This document shows, in pieces, positions 13,702-24,977 of a stretch of 64,000 nucleotides of DNA. The DNA lies in the NCBI GenBank assembly GCA_016234685.1, contig JACRAT010000018.1, forward strand, positions 60,665 through 124,664. Reading direction: 5' to 3'. Below the pieces are notes generated by a model. It was not told where the DNA came from and searched no databases. It worked only from the letters and a program-made list of their open reading frames with translations. This stretch comes from Nitrosomonadales bacterium. GTDB taxonomy: Bacteria > Pseudomonadota > Gammaproteobacteria > Burkholderiales > Gallionellaceae. Position 1 is the stretch's first letter; each line of letters opens with the position of its first letter. The position numbers were made by a program, and so were the translations under genes.

Positions 13702-14028
13702 TCAAACTATGACGCGCAGCTCTTGGCTGCAACGACAGGCTTTAGCGAAGCGTGCGGCCCAAGCTGCCGCCTCCTCGTGTGAGGGCAACTCAAGCACGGT
13801 GAAACCGCCGTTAAGCGGGGGTGCCCAAGGGTAGCCGCCCTCGACGACTGCGCCGTCTGCTGAGACGAGCATGGCTGGAACGTCTTCGTTGATGCCGCCT
13901 GCGAAGACGTAGATGCCAGCGGCCTTTGCCTCTTCAACTACGTCGTTCGCGTCGCGCCCCACTGCCGCCAATTCACCAGCGGGCACAATCATCGCGGCGC
14001 TGGGAAAGGAGATTAGATACTTGGACAT
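13702..14028 (-). CDS. Cassette C2: YCII-related protein
   Basis: The 108-residue product has the YCII (DGPF) ferredoxin-like fold: KYLISFPSAAM at the start, EEAKAAGIYVFAGG, then VSADGAVVEGG and GFTVLELPSHEEAAAWAARF. The family includes small enzymes or sigma-factor-associated proteins, with activity unknown in most cases. ATG 14028 has AAGGA five bases upstream. Confidence 0.85.
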   Translation of the reverse strand: MSKYLISFPSAAMIVPAGELAAVGRDANDVVEEAKAAGIYVFAGGINEDVPAMLVSADGAVVEGGYPWAPPLNGGFTVLELPSHEEAAAWAARFAKACRCSQELRVIV

Positions 14029-14047
14029 GGTGTTCCTTCTTTGTAGA

Positions 14048-14110
14048 GCCTAACGTGGAGCTAAGGGGCTGCGCGCTTTTGCGCAGTCCCGCTTGAGCGT
14101 AGGGTTAGGC
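14048..14110 (-). other. attC site of cassette C1
   Basis: GCCTAAC to GTTAGGC, 63 bp, common core. It closes the cassette next to attI, whose only good frame is the 35-codon gene at 14259-14366. Confidence 0.97.
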
Positions 14111-14180
14111 TATACCCACGAAGCCACCATGCTGCCGACACCACACGTTCCAGTTTTGTTTGCAAAATGTCTCCGATCAG

Positions 14181-14213
14181 AAAATACCAAAGCCGGACAA
14201 GCCGACTTTGGTA
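14181..14213 (-). terminator. Intrinsic terminator after the C1 small gene
   Basis: Read on the minus strand, a stem TACCAAAG-TCGG pairs with CCGG-CTTTGGTA (14206-14213 with 14185-14192, plus the inner four pairs). The loop is 5 nt and TTTTCT follows. This is a strong hairpin 46 bp downstream of the small gene stop, so C1 is a closed transcription unit and may also shield downstream cassettes from transcription. Confidence 0.75.
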
Positions 14214-14258
14214 GGCGTTGTAGCTCGGGCAAAGATGCCACTCATTGCCTTGAGAACT

Positions 14259-14366
14259 TCACAACATCATAACTAGTGTTACGACTATTCCGGCAAGAGT
14301 CACCAAAATAGAGATAACACCGACGATGGTGTTCAGGTTCAGCGCTTTCAACACATCGTTTGACAT
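14259..14366 (-). CDS. Cassette C1: 35-residue single-helix membrane peptide
   Basis: A small gene starting MSNDVLKALN, with residues 14-35 forming one continuous hydrophobic helix (Ile/Val/Leu/Met-rich) and almost nothing after it. ATG 14366 has GGAGG five bases upstream, but that GGAGG is the right arm of a hairpin CCTCC-TTAATT-GGAGG. Size and character match type I toxin peptides or small membrane regulators. It is the only good frame in the first cassette. Identity by homology is not known. Confidence 0.62.
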   Translation of the reverse strand: MSNDVLKALNLNTIVGVISILVTLAGIVVTLVMML

Positions 14367-14452
14367 GCTTTCCTCCAATTAAGGAGGGGCATACCAGAAG
14401 CATCCATCCATGTACCGGCATACACCCAAATTGAGAGCCGACATTTCATCAT
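14348..14452 (-). CDS. Possible upstream ORF overlapping the C1 small gene
   Basis: A 34-codon frame beginning MMKCRLSIWV at 14452 and ending at TGA 14348-14350, 16 bp past the start of the membrane-peptide gene and in another frame. Ribosomes translating it would open the hairpin that hides the ribosome binding site of the peptide gene, as mok does for hok. No ribosome binding site is accessible in the folded leader. Coding status is a hypothesis. Confidence 0.3.
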   Translation of the reverse strand: MMKCRLSIWVYAGTWMDASGMPLLNWRKACQTMC

Positions 14453-14495
14453 GGCTGGATGCTTCCCGATGACCCCGATTAAGGGGCGGGTGTAT
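14374..14495 (-). ncRNA. Structured leader RNA of cassette C1 with pseudoknot topology
   Basis: On the minus strand, 14464-14450 pairs with 14412-14398 (14 of 15 bp). Inside this, 14442-14437 pairs with 14419-14414. The loop segment 14427-14420 pairs with the upstream 14495-14488 (8 bp ATACACCC/GGGTGTAT), giving a pseudoknot. Two more hairpins are CCCC-TTAATC-GGGG (14486-14473) and the ribosome-binding-site hairpin CCTCC/GGAGG (14389-14374). A six-codon frame (MNTPAP) starts at 14499. No known riboswitch class was recognised. Confidence 0.5.
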
Positions 14496-14502
14496 TCATA
14501 AA

Positions 14503-14575
14503 GCCTAACTTAAAGTAGCCATCCTATTTGACGCAAAATATTGCATCAAGACGATGGCTATATGGTTTTTGTTCG
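14503..14575 (-). other. attI recombination site region
   Basis: The first cassette joins here at GTTAGGC (14503-14509 on the minus strand), matching the GCCTAAC arm of its attC at 14104-14110. Between this point and intI lies an imperfect nested palindrome: TAGCCATC (14516-14523) with GATGGCTA (14553-14560), enclosing TTGACGCAA (14528-14536) and TTGCATCAA (14541-14549). attI normally holds integrase-binding repeats here. Exact borders are not set. Confidence 0.65.
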
Positions 14576-14627
14576 TACATAATTTGCTTTGGTTCAATCT
14601 GTTATAACTTTTTAGGCTGTCCTAAAA

Positions 14628-15608
14628 ATGACTGAAGATCCATCATCGGCTCAGCCGCCTAAGTTGCTCGATCAGGTGCGCGGAAAGATTCGTTTGAAGC
14701 ATTACAGCATCCGCACTGAGCAGGCTTACGTGGACTGGATTAAACGATATATTTTCTTTCACGACAAGCGTCATCCGCAGGAGATGGGCGCTCGCGAAGT
14801 CGAGGCGTTTCTTACGCATTTGGCGGTGGCGGGGAGGGTGGCGGCTTCGACGCAGAATCAGGCGAAATCGGCCTTGTTGTTCCTTTATCGCGAGGTGCTG
14901 GGTGTCGAGTTGGCTTGGCTGGATAATGTGGAGCAGGCCAAAGCGCCCAAGCGTTTGCCGGTGGTGTTGACGCGCGAGGAGGTGCAGGCGGTGCTGGCGC
15001 GGTTGGAGGGGACGCATTGGTTGATCGCCAGTCTGCTTTACGGGGCGGGGCTGCGCATTATGGAGTGCGTGCGTTTGCGGGTGAAAGATGTGGATTTTTC
15101 CCGCCGCGAGATTTTGATCCGCGATGGCAAGGGCTTCAAAGATCGGGTGACGATGCTGCCTGCGGCGGTGGCCACGCCGCTCAAGGCTCATCTGGAGCGG
15201 GTGCGCGAGTTGCATCAGCAGGATTTGGCGGCGGGGCTGGGTGAGGCGGCTTTGCCCTATGCCTTGGATCGCAAGTATCCCAACGCCGGGCGCGATTGGG
15301 CTTGGCAGTTCATCTTTCCATCGGCGAATCTTTCGCAAGATCCGCGTGATGGCAAGACGCGCCGACATCATCTTCAGGATCAGGCGGTGCAGCGTGCAGT
15401 CAAGCAGGCGGTGCGCGCGGCGGGTGTCGCCAAGCCTGCCACGCCGCACACTTTCCGCCACTCGTTCGCTACGCATTTGCTGGAGTCCGGCTACGACATC
15501 CGCACCGTGCAAGAATTGCTCGGTCATTCCGATGTTTCGACCACGATGATTTACACTCACGTCCTCAATAAAGGTGGCAAGGGCGTGGTCAGCCCTTTGG
15601 ATAGGTGA
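14628..15608 (+). CDS. intI: Integron integrase IntI
   Basis: The 326-residue tyrosine recombinase has an N-terminal SAM-like domain (residues about 10-95) and a catalytic domain with R143 (LLYGAGLR), Lys near 168-171, H274-R277 (HTFRH), H300 (ELLGHSD) and Y309 (MIYTHV). The extra segment around residues 217-232 ([16 protein letters not shown]) is specific to integron integrases and binds the extrahelical bases of attC. It reads away from the cassettes, as usual. The frame is intact, so the array may still be active. Confidence 0.97.
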   Translation: MTEDPSSAQPPKLLDQVRGKIRLKHYSIRTEQAYVDWIKRYIFFHDKRHPQEMGAREVEAFLTHLAVAGRVAASTQNQAKSALLFLYREVLGVELAWLDNVEQAKAPKRLPVVLTREEVQAVLARLEGTHWLIASLLYGAGLRIMECVRLRVKDVDFSRREILIRDGKGFKDRVTMLPAAVATPLKAHLERVRELHQQDLAAGLGEAALPYALDRKYPNAGRDWAWQFIFPSANLSQDPRDGKTRRHHLQDQAVQRAVKQAVRAAGVAKPATPHTFRHSFATHLLESGYDIRTVQELLGHSDVSTTMIYTHVLNKGGKGVVSPLDR

Positions 15609-15644
15609 TCGAGCGTTCGGCTTGAGAGGGATTAAGGGGGAAGT

Positions 15645-16694
15645 ATGGGCTTAGGGCCAGTGATGCTGGATGTGTTGGGTAAGGTGTTAACGGCGGAGGA
15701 TGAGGCGCGGTTGCGGCATCCTTTGGTGGGCGGGGTGATTCTGTTCGCACGCAATTATGAGTCGCCAGCGCAGTTGTGCGAGTTGACCGCTGCGATACGC
15801 GCGGTGCGCACGCCGCCGCTGTTGATCGCGGTGGATCACGAGGGCGGTCGGGTGCAGCGTTTCCGTGATGGTTTTACCAAGATTCCGCCGATGCGCGAAT
15901 TGGGCAAGATATGGGACGAGCATCCCAAGCGGGCGCGCCATCTGGCGCAGCAGGTGGGCTATGTGTTAGGTGCGGAGTTGCGCGCCTGCAATATCGACTT
16001 TAGCTTTACGCCGGTGTTGGATATGGATTACGGCGTGAGTTCGGTGATCGGTAATCGCGCTTTTCATTCCGAGCCGCAGGCCATCGCCGAGTTGGCGCAC
16101 AGTCTGTTGCAGGGCTTGCGGCAGGCGGGGATGCACACGGTGGGCAAGCATTTCCCCGGTCACGGCTTTGTGGCGGCAGATTCGCATCTGGATATTCCGG
16201 TGGACGAGCGCAGCTATACCGACATTGAGCTGGCCGATTTGGTGCCGTTCCGCCAGATGGTGAATTACGGGCTGACGGCGGTGATGCCGGCGCATGTGAT
16301 CTACCCCAAGGTGGACGCGCGCCCGGCAGGATTTTCGCCGGTGTGGTTGAAGCAGATCTTGCGCGGCGAGCTGGGTTTCGAGGGCTGTATCTTCAGCGAT
16401 GACCTGTCGATGGAGGGCGCGACGGTAGCGGGCGGCATCGTGCAACGAGCCGAAGCGGCGCTGAGTGCGGGGGCAGATATGGTGCTGGTGTGCAACAAAC
16501 CAGCCTCGGCTGATGCCTTGCTGGCGGGTTTGAAGTGGGAGATGCCTGCTGCCAGCAAAGCGCGGCTGGCGCACATGCGCGGCTTGCCGCATCCGCCGAA
16601 TCTGGTGCAACTGCATGAGCAAGCAGACTTTGTCGCCGCCTTGCATGAGGTGGGCGACATCGGTCAGAGCAACCAGAATCTGCCGCTGGCTTAG
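15645..16694 (+). CDS. nagZ: Beta-N-acetylhexosaminidase NagZ
   Basis: NagZ removes N-acetylglucosamine from anhydro-muropeptides during cell-wall recycling in the cytoplasm. The 349-residue glycoside hydrolase family 3 protein shows [23 protein letters not shown], the KHFPGHG loop with the catalytic His, and FSDDLSMEG with the nucleophilic Asp. ATG 15645 is preceded by AAGGGGG. It lies 36 bp after intI and marks the chromosomal side of the integron. Confidence 0.96.
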   Translation: MGLGPVMLDVLGKVLTAEDEARLRHPLVGGVILFARNYESPAQLCELTAAIRAVRTPPLLIAVDHEGGRVQRFRDGFTKIPPMRELGKIWDEHPKRARHLAQQVGYVLGAELRACNIDFSFTPVLDMDYGVSSVIGNRAFHSEPQAIAELAHSLLQGLRQAGMHTVGKHFPGHGFVAADSHLDIPVDERSYTDIELADLVPFRQMVNYGLTAVMPAHVIYPKVDARPAGFSPVWLKQILRGELGFEGCIFSDDLSMEGATVAGGIVQRAEAALSAGADMVLVCNKPASADALLAGLKWEMPAASKARLAHMRGLPHPPNLVQLHEQADFVAALHEVGDIGQSNQNLPLA

Positions 16695-16786
16695 AGCGTG
16701 TTAATACGCCCTAATGGGTTTTGCCATTTCCGGTAGCGCCTGAGATAATCCGGCCATAATGATTTCCCTGATTGAACGGTCCATAT

Positions 16787-20791
<4,005 letters not shown>

Positions 20792-20792
<1 letters not shown>

Positions 20793-21337
20793 TGCTGTCG
20801 GTCGGGCAGGCGCGTGCCACGCTGCAACAGTCCGAAGTGCTCTTCTCGGCGGACGAGGTGCAAGCTGCCGTCGCCAGAGTGGCGGCCGAGATCAATGCGA
20901 AGCTGGCCGACGCGCATCCGCTGGTGTTGTCGGTGATGGGCGGCGCGGTGGTGTTCACCGGGCAGTTGCTGCCGCAACTCGATTTCCCGCTCGACTTTGA
21001 CTATGTGCATGTCTCTCGTTACGGCAGCGCGCAGCAGGGGGGGGCGCTCCACTGGAAAGTGGAGCCGCGCGAGAACGTGCAGGGCAGGGTGGTGCTGGTG
21101 GTGGACGACATCCTGGACGAGGGCGAGACGCTGAAAGCGATCCGCGAACGGGTGTTGGCGCTCGGTGCGACGGCCTGCTACAGCGCGGTGTTCGCCGATA
21201 AACGTCACGGCAGACCCAAGCCGTTGCGCGCGGATTTCATAGGGATCGACGTGCCGGATCGTTTCATATTCGGCTATGGTATGGATATACATGGCGCATG
21301 GCGCAATCTGCCTGCCATCTACGCACTGAAGGAGTAA
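20792..21337 (+). CDS. Hypoxanthine-guanine phosphoribosyltransferase family protein
   Basis: The 181-residue product has the PRPP-binding loop VVLVVDDILDEGETLKAI and the preceding VLSVMGGAVVF and FDYVHVSRYG blocks of HGPRT enzymes, which salvage hypoxanthine and guanine. ATG 20792 overlaps the galU stop by one base (TGATG). The next gene is a purine nucleoside phosphorylase relative that could feed hypoxanthine to this enzyme. Confidence 0.92.
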
Positions 21338-21339
21338 CG

Positions 21340-22086
21340 ATGCTTGCGATCATTGGTGGAAGTGGACTGACTCAATTGGCGAATCTGCGCATCACGCACC
21401 GTCAGGTGATGCGCACACCTTACGGCGAGCCTTCTGGCGCGCTGACGTTCGGCATTCTGGGCGAACTTGAAGTGATCTTTCTGGCCCGTCACGGCTACGG
21501 TCACACCATCCCGCCGCACGAGGTGAATTATCGCGCCAATCTCTGGGCCTTGAACGATCAGGGCGTCAAGCAAGTGGTATCGGTGGCTTCGGTCGGAGGT
21601 ATCCGCGCCGACCTCGTGCCGGGAACCATCGTGCTGCCCAACCAGATCATCGACTACACACATGGTCGCGGATTTACCTATTTCGACGGGCGCGACCGTC
21701 CGGTCACGCACATCGACTTCACTCATCCCTACACGGAAAGTCTGCGCAGGAAGATCCTCGACGCCGCCGTGTGCGGCGGGGAGATATGTCTGGATGGTGG
21801 CGTGTATGCCGCCACCCAAGGGCCTCGGCTGGAAACAGCTGCCGAGATCGACCGGCTGGAACGCGACGGGGCGGACATGACCGGAATGACGGGAATGCCG
21901 GAAGCGGCGTTGGCGCGCGAACTCGGGCTGGACTACGCCGCCATCGGCGTAGTGGTGAACTATGCAGCAGGCCGGGGAACTAGCCGCGACGCGATCAATC
22001 TGGAGCAAGTCAATCTGGTGGCCCAGCCAGCGATGGCGCGCGTGCGCCACATTTTGGAATGTCTGGTGCAGCAGAATGGCGCGTAG
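21340..22086 (+). CDS. S-methyl-5'-thioinosine/thioadenosine phosphorylase (MTAP/PNP family)
   Basis: The 248-residue product belongs to nucleoside phosphorylase family 2: AIIGGSGL at the start, [20 protein letters not shown] phosphate and substrate loop, [17 protein letters not shown], and NYAAGRG near the end. In many proteobacteria this branch acts on methylthioinosine in a salvage route that yields hypoxanthine. The Asn-Tyr-Ala-Ala segment fits that group rather than adenosine-specific enzymes. The exact substrate is inference. It starts two bases after the phosphoribosyltransferase gene. Confidence 0.85.
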   Translation: MLAIIGGSGLTQLANLRITHRQVMRTPYGEPSGALTFGILGELEVIFLARHGYGHTIPPHEVNYRANLWALNDQGVKQVVSVASVGGIRADLVPGTIVLPNQIIDYTHGRGFTYFDGRDRPVTHIDFTHPYTESLRRKILDAAVCGGEICLDGGVYAATQGPRLETAAEIDRLERDGADMTGMTGMPEAALARELGLDYAAIGVVVNYAAGRGTSRDAINLEQVNLVAQPAMARVRHILECLVQQNGA

Positions 22087-22648
22087 ACCGGTGCTGCGCA
22101 TGGGCGACTCACGCTTGTTGCGGCAGGCCGAGCCGGTGACGCATTTCGATACCCCCGAATTGCACACCTTGCTGGCCGACATGCGCGACACTATGCAGGC
22201 ATTGAACGGTGCAGGGCTGGCTGCACCGCAGATCGGCGTCAACCTGCGGGTGGTGATCTTTGGGATGCGGGCTGCGCCGACGGAGGGGACTGCGCCCAAT
22301 CCGCGTTATCCCGACGCTGCCTCCGTGCCGGAGACGGTGCTCATCAATCCGGTGCTGACCTTGCTGGGCGACGAGCAACAAGAGGATTGGGAGGGGTGTC
22401 TGAGCGTGCCCGGTCTGCGCGGCAAGGTACACCGCCACAATGGCCTGCGTTATCAAGGCTACGACGAGTTCGGCGCGCTGATAGACCGCACCGTGAGCGG
22501 CTTCCATGCCCGCGTGGTGCAGCACGAGTGCGATCATCTGGATGGCATCCTGTATCCGCAACGGATGCGTGATCTGAAACAATTTGGCTTCGTCGATGTG
22601 CTGTTTCCGGATCTCGCCAGAAACGAAGCGACCGACAGCACCGACTGA
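22076..22648 (+). CDS. def: Peptide deformylase
   Basis: The 190-residue metalloenzyme removes the N-formyl group from new proteins. All three motifs are visible: [18 protein letters not shown] (metal-ligand Cys) and QHECDHLDG (HExxH metal site). ATG 22076 overlaps the preceding stop by 11 bp. The insert [17 protein letters not shown] matches the type seen in second deformylase copies of betaproteobacteria. Confidence 0.95.
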   Translation: MARRPVLRMGDSRLLRQAEPVTHFDTPELHTLLADMRDTMQALNGAGLAAPQIGVNLRVVIFGMRAAPTEGTAPNPRYPDAASVPETVLINPVLTLLGDEQQEDWEGCLSVPGLRGKVHRHNGLRYQGYDEFGALIDRTVSGFHARVVQHECDHLDGILYPQRMRDLKQFGFVDVLFPDLARNEATDSTD

Positions 22649-22667
22649 ATCTTTCCGGTTTACCTGA

Positions 22668-23300
22668 ATGAGTGAATTTCCCGATAACTGGCGGCGCTAT
22701 TCAGGGCTGTCTGACGCCGACGTCCCGATCATCCCAGAGCCGGCCTATCCGCCCCCCGAATTGCGCTATCGTGCGCTGGAGTCGCTTGCGCCCGACGAGG
22801 TGCGCGTCGTCATTTTGGGGCAAGATCCGTATCACGGTACGGGCGAAGCGCACGGGCTGGCGTTCTCTGTGCCGGAAGGTGTCAGGATGCCGCCTTCTTT
22901 GCGCAACATCTACGCTGAGCTGGTGAGCGACCTCGGCGTGCCGCCACCGCGCAGTACCGATCTCACCCGCTGGGCAGAGCAGGGCGTGCTGTTGCTGAAT
23001 ACCGCACTGACCGTCGCTCCGGATAGCCCGGCTTCGCACGCCAACTTGGGCTGGACTCGCGTCACCGATGGGCTCATCCGCTCACTGGCCGAATCGGAGA
23101 CGCCGCGTGTCTTCGTGCTGTGGGGCAAACACGCGCAGGCTCGACGCGGGCTGATTGCCGATGACGGGCGGCATCTAGTGATCGAGTCGCCGCATCCATC
23201 GCCTTTCGCTGCCCGCAAGGGGTTCTTCGGCAGCCGTCCGTTCTCGCGCATCAATCTCTGGTTGAAAGAACAGGGCCGGGGCGAGATAGACTGGCGTTGA
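22668..23300 (+). CDS. ung: Uracil-DNA glycosylase
   Basis: The 210-residue enzyme removes uracil from DNA. It has the family 1 signatures: VVILGQDPYHG (water-activating Asp), LLLNTALTV, and HPSPFAARKGFFGSRPFS with the catalytic His in the leucine loop region. The N-terminus is shorter than in E. coli Ung. It is co-directional with def, 19 bp after it. Confidence 0.95.
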   Translation: MSEFPDNWRRYSGLSDADVPIIPEPAYPPPELRYRALESLAPDEVRVVILGQDPYHGTGEAHGLAFSVPEGVRMPPSLRNIYAELVSDLGVPPPRSTDLTRWAEQGVLLLNTALTVAPDSPASHANLGWTRVTDGLIRSLAESETPRVFVLWGKHAQARRGLIADDGRHLVIESPHPSPFAARKGFFGSRPFSRINLWLKEQGRGEIDWR

Positions 23301-23301
23301 T

Positions 23302-24783
23302 TCAGTCTTGATAGCTGAGGGCGATGTTGTGGAACTCGTCCTGAATACGGAGGAAAGTATCGACGATGTCCGGGTCGAAATGTTTGCCGCGACCTTCCTT
23401 GATGATGGCGACTGCCTGCTCATGGCCGAATGCGGGTTTGTAAGGGCGTTGGGTGATGAGTGCGTCATACACATCGGCGATGGCCATCAAACGCGCTTCG
23501 GTCGGGATGTCATCCCCGGCGAGTCCGTTGGGGTAGCCGCTGCCATCCCACTTTTCATGGTGGGCGATGGCGATCAGTCTGGCCATTTGCAGAAAGTCGT
23601 TATGCATTCCCAGTTTGGCTTCGGCGGCCGAGATGGTGCTCGCCCCCAGCGTGGTGTGGGTCTTCATGATCTCGAATTCTTCCGGCGTCAGCTTGCCGGG
23701 TTTGAGCAGGATGCTGTCCGGGATGCCGACTTTGCCGATGTCGTGCAAGGGCGCGACCTTGAAGAGCAGGTCGATGTTGTTCTCCGATAGGAAATCCTTG
23801 AAACGGGGATGATCGTGTAGCTGCTGGGCCAGTGCGACGATGTAGTTCTGCGTACGCCGGATGTGGTTGCCGGTCTCGTTGTCGCGTGTTTCCGCCAGTG
23901 AAGAGAGGGCGAGGATGGAAGCCTCGCGGACGAGGCCGAGCTCTTCCGCCTTGCTGAATAACTCGGCAGTGCGCTCCTGAACCTTTTGCGCCAGCATCTG
24001 GGCATTCTCCCGCAGTTGCTCGTTGGCATGTTCAAGCTGTTGCTGGGCCTGACTCAGCATCTCTTTCTGCTGGAGTAGCTGTTCGACCAAGGACAGATTC
24101 TCGAAATTCTGTTTCAAGGAAGTCCAGACCGCCAGCCCCAGCTTGCGTCCACCATCCAGTACGATGACCATGAAGAACAACAGCATGGTCGCAAGGATGA
24201 GATGGATCTTGTCGCCCTCCAGTGCGATGCGGACGATGAGCGGCGTGAGCGTCATCAGCGGAAAAGCGAAGAGCGAGGGCGGATGCACCGGGTTGCCGTT
24301 CGCCGAGCCTGCGACCAGCCCCAGCATCACGCAGATCAGCAAGATTTGATAGATCAGGTCGGGGGAAAAGAACACCACCGAGGCGATGCCCCACATCGCG
24401 CCGACCAGTAAGGCGAACTGCGTGAACCGGGTGCTGATGTGTCGGCAGATTTCGACTGTGAGCGTGATACGGCGATAGCGCCACCAGAAGATGATCTCGC
24501 AACTGTGTAGAACATAGAACGCCGCCAACCACAGCAACAACTGGGTGTGCGGAAACTCGTTCCATAACAGCCAGACCAGCAGCGGCTGCAAGGCCATCTG
24601 GCTGAAGATCATCGCCGGATAGACCGTAAGTCGGGAGTGCAGTTGCTCCGCGCGCACCCGAAGATAATCCCCGTCGATACGAAACTTCAGTTCGCCCAGC
24701 AGTTTATAGAGGAATTCCGAGTACATTTCATTCACCATGGCGCTGTATTCAACGCGGAGCAGCTTTGCGTAGTAGAGCCTCAT
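23302..24783 (-). CDS. HD-GYP cyclic-di-GMP phosphodiesterase with membrane sensor
   Basis: The 493-residue product has an N-terminal membrane module of about six helices (residues about 50-215). A coiled coil follows (QQKEMLSQAQQQLEHANEQL and on), then an HD-GYP domain from about residue 290: HIRRTQNYI, LHDIGKVGIPD and HHEKWDGSGYPNGLAG. HD-GYP proteins hydrolyse cyclic-di-GMP to lower biofilm signals. All metal and GYP residues are present. It converges on ung with one base between stops. Confidence 0.93.
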   Translation of the reverse strand: MRLYYAKLLRVEYSAMVNEMYSEFLYKLLGELKFRIDGDYLRVRAEQLHSRLTVYPAMIFSQMALQPLLVWLLWNEFPHTQLLLWLAAFYVLHSCEIIFWWRYRRITLTVEICRHISTRFTQFALLVGAMWGIASVVFFSPDLIYQILLICVMLGLVAGSANGNPVHPPSLFAFPLMTLTPLIVRIALEGDKIHLILATMLLFFMVIVLDGGRKLGLAVWTSLKQNFENLSLVEQLLQQKEMLSQAQQQLEHANEQLRENAQMLAQKVQERTAELFSKAEELGLVREASILALSSLAETRDNETGNHIRRTQNYIVALAQQLHDHPRFKDFLSENNIDLLFKVAPLHDIGKVGIPDSILLKPGKLTPEEFEIMKTHTTLGASTISAAEAKLGMHNDFLQMARLIAIAHHEKWDGSGYPNGLAGDDIPTEARLMAIADVYDALITQRPYKPAFGHEQAVAIIKEGRGKHFDPDIVDTFLRIQDEFHNIALSYQD

Positions 24784-24977
24784 CGCGTTTTTGCGTCAAG
24801 CACTAATGCGAATATCTTAGATGATTACTCAAGATTTTTGGCGTTGCCGGATCGAGCGGTGTCCGGGAGACTTTGCGGTGATGGGTAGCTCTCCTTCGAG
24901 AATGCGCCTGCCCGCCGCTTTCCGGCGGGACGCTGTGGTAAATTGCACGCTGTTTTCCTTGAGTCTAGCCATCCCTG

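Larger units (their letters stand above)
3208..15608. mobile_element. Sedentary chromosomal integron: intI, attI and a cassette array with 17 attC sites
   Basis: The integrase gene reads rightward at one end and the cassettes read leftward from attI. There are 17 attC sites (60-123 bp). Each ends in inverted 7-mers of the RYYYAAC/GTTRRRY type, and most share a common core with the inner stem CTGCGC/GCGCAG. Each cassette holds one or two short genes. Such sequence similarity among attC sites is the hallmark of long-resident chromosomal integrons. No transposon genes or terminal repeats were seen at either edge. Confidence 0.95.

Noticed and set aside
4063..14110. Regularly repeated 63-bp elements as a CRISPR array
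   Set aside because: The spacing is hundreds of bases and each interval holds a gene. The repeats are imperfect hairpins with GTTRRRY/RYYYAAC ends, as in attC. No cas genes are present.
14598..14625. LexA-type SOS box before intI
   Set aside because: CTGT occurs (14599 and 14617) but the matching ACAG half at the right spacing is missing.
3208..15608. Transposon-borne (mobile class 1-type) integron
   Set aside because: No transposase, no terminal inverted repeats, no qacE/sul genes; attC sites are highly alike, as in sedentary integrons.
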